DNA of 6,756 nt from Bacillota bacterium (lineage in GTDB: Bacteria > Bacillota > Sulfobacillia > RBS10-35 > JAJYVM01). The notes under the pieces were generated by a model that was not told the DNA's origin, searched no databases, and saw nothing but the letters and a program-made list of their open reading frames with translations. The stretch lies in NCBI GenBank assembly GCA_021792015.1, contig JAJYVM010000215.1, positions 1 to 6,756 on the forward strand. Direction: 5' to 3'. The first letter of the stretch is position 1; each line of letters opens with the position of its first letter. Below are positions 5,775-6,756 of this stretch, in pieces. The position numbers and the translations under genes were made by a program.

Positions 5775-5802
5775 GAGGGCCCGGCCTCTCAGCCGAGCCC
5801 TC
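5775..5802 (-). terminator. Terminator-like hairpin after the SLH protein gene
   Basis: GAGGGCCCGGC (5775-5785) and GCCGAGCCCTC (5792-5802) pair over 11 positions with one C-A mismatch, around a 6-base loop. The hairpin lies about 38 bases past the TAG of the minus-strand SLH gene. No T-run follows on the minus strand, so it is either a U-less intrinsic terminator or an RNA 3'-end stabiliser. Confidence 0.5.
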
Positions 5803-5840
5803 CGTCACCTGCAGAAGCCGCCCGCACATCGGCGCTGCGG

Positions 5841-6756
5841 CTATGGCGCCATCTTTTGCAGCACCAGGGTCAGCACCTTGGCCGCCTGCGCGCGGGTCGC
5901 CGCGCCCAGCGGCTCGAACGTCCCGCCCGGCAGCCCGTTCAGATACCCCGCCGCCACCGCCGCCTGCACCGCAGCCACCGCCCACGGGGCGATCTGTGCG
6001 GCGTCGCTGAAGGTGAGCGCCGTGCTGCCGGTCAGCTTCAGCGCCCGCGCCAGCAGCACGGCCATCTCCTCGCGGGTCAGGGTCTGGTCGGGCCCAAACA
6101 TGCTCGCGGTGATGCCCTGCAGCAGGCCCGCCTGCACGGCCGCCGCCACGTACGGCGCATACCAGTCGCCCGCCGGCACGTCGCTGAACTGTGTGGCCCC
6201 AGTCCGGGGCGCCAGCCCCAGGGCCAGGACCAGCATCTTGACGAACTGCGCGCGGGTCACGGGCGCCTCCGGCCGGAAGGTGCCGTCCGGGAAGCCGCTC
6301 ACGACGCCCCTGGCCGCCAGGGTCGCGATGTCGCCGTACGCCCAGAAGCCGGGCGGCACGTCGGCGAAGCTGGTCCGCGCCGGCGCCGCCTGCGTCACGG
6401 GCACCGCGTAGGTGAATTGGTCCGCCGGGCTCACGACGCTGGCGCCGTATGGCGTCCGCACGGTGACGTCGACCGTGCCCGTACCGGGCGGCGAGGTGGC
6501 GCTGATCTGGTCGGGCGAGAGCACGGTCACACCCGCCGCCGCCTTGGGCCCGAAGTCGACCGTGGCCGGTGCCGCAAAGCCGCTGCCCGTGATCACCACG
6601 ACCGTGCCGCCCGCGGCGGGGCCGCCCTGCGGGCTCAGGCCCGTGACCGCGGGCACCGGCGGTTGCGGCGCGTAGCTGACCGGCACGGCCGCGGCCGGGG
6701 CCGTGAAGGTCGCCACCGTGACCTGGCTGAGCGATGTCCCCGGCACTGAGGCCGTG
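5841..6756 (-). CDS. Surface protein C-terminus: IPT/TIG domain plus three SLH domains (5' end outside window)
   Basis: The SLH domains bind secondary cell-wall polymers and anchor the protein in the S-layer/cell wall; IPT/TIG is an extracellular immunoglobulin-like fold. The frame is open to the right edge, so the start, and presumably a signal peptide, lie beyond it. Counting from the internal GTG at 6746, an Ala/Pro linker (about 14-31) is followed by the IPT/TIG domain at about 32-114, with the signature GGTVVVITGSGF and VDVTVRTPYGAS. SLH1 is at about 127-168 (FADVPPGFWAYGDIATLAAR, GFPDGTFRPEAPVTRAQFVK). SLH2 is at about 187-226 (FSDVPAGDWYAPYVAAAVQA, FGPDQTLTREEMAV). SLH3 is at about 246-292 (FSDAAQIAPWAVAAVQAAVA, TFEPLGAATRAQAAKVL). 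The TAG at 5843-5841 follows the third repeat closely, a normal C-terminal layout. The TRAE-type motif reads TRAQ, TREE and TRAQ. The N-terminal function (enzyme or structural S-layer protein) cannot be told from this part. Confidence 0.93.
   Translation of the reverse strand, partial: TASVPGTSLSQVTVATFTAPAAAVPVSYAPQPPVPAVTGLSPQGGPAAGGTVVVITGSGFAAPATVDFGPKAAAGVTVLSPDQISATSPPGTGTVDVTVRTPYGASVVSPADQFTYAVPVTQAAPARTSFADVPPGFWAYGDIATLAARGVVSGFPDGTFRPEAPVTRAQFVKMLVLALGLAPRTGATQFSDVPAGDWYAPYVAAAVQAGLLQGITASMFGPDQTLTREEMAVLLARALKLTGSTALTFSDAAQIAPWAVAAVQAAVAAGYLNGLPGGTFEPLGAATRAQAAKVLTLVLQKMAP

Noticed and set aside
4966..6411. Long plus-strand open frame across the ATPase remnant and SLH gene
   Set aside because: Antisense to two minus-strand genes with clear motifs; its sequence is repetitive Arg/Ala/Ser without domains.
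5688..6749. Plus-strand open frame opposite the SLH gene
   Set aside because: Arg/His/Gly-rich shadow of the SLH and TIG coding sequence.

Overview
The window is very GC-rich DNA. The Firmicutes-type SufB, a protein ending in three SLH domains and a CpaF-type ATPase remnant together suggest a high-GC Firmicute of the Symbiobacterium/Thermaerobacter/Limnochordia kind. The taxonomic call is inference. Genuine frames were separated from antisense shadows by family motifs and, where checked, by codon-position composition (high GC at position 3, low at position 2).

Layout from left to right: (i) 1-401, minus strand, an unrecognised coding segment running off the left edge, apparently frameshifted at a six-base homopolymer; (ii) 425-1345, minus strand, a slipin/stomatin-type SPFH membrane protein whose natural ATG and ribosome-binding site (1380) lie one base out of frame, and whose last ~60 residues do not look like the family; (iii) 1381-3480, about 2.1 kb without an intact gene. 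It holds a structured-RNA-like segment that may be the 5' part of a group II intron (1555 to ~1990, +), the C-terminal half of an alpha/beta hydrolase (minus, ~2112-2439), a short frameshifted piece of a DUF4338/DruA-like transposase-associated N-terminus (+, 2600-2745), a 13-bp hairpin, and another broken unrecognised minus-strand coding segment (2880-3355); (iv) 3533-4948, plus strand, an intact full-length sufB with its own candidate promoter, a dyad in its leader and a good RBS; (v) 4945-5661, minus strand, a CpaF/VirB11-type secretion ATPase remnant lacking its N-terminal domain and carrying two frame breaks; (vi) 5841 to the right edge, minus strand, the C-terminal part of a surface protein with an IPT/TIG domain and three SLH domains, followed by a terminator-like hairpin.

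Functionally this is not one operon. SufB is an Fe-S cluster assembly scaffold standing alone, with no sufC/D/S/U on either side in the window. The SLH protein is a separate cell-surface gene. The rest reads as an erosion or insertion zone. I see no convincing new multi-gene system. The most interesting points are the candidate intron/structured RNA, the orphan sufB with its leader dyad, and the contrast between two intact genes and broken neighbours on every side.
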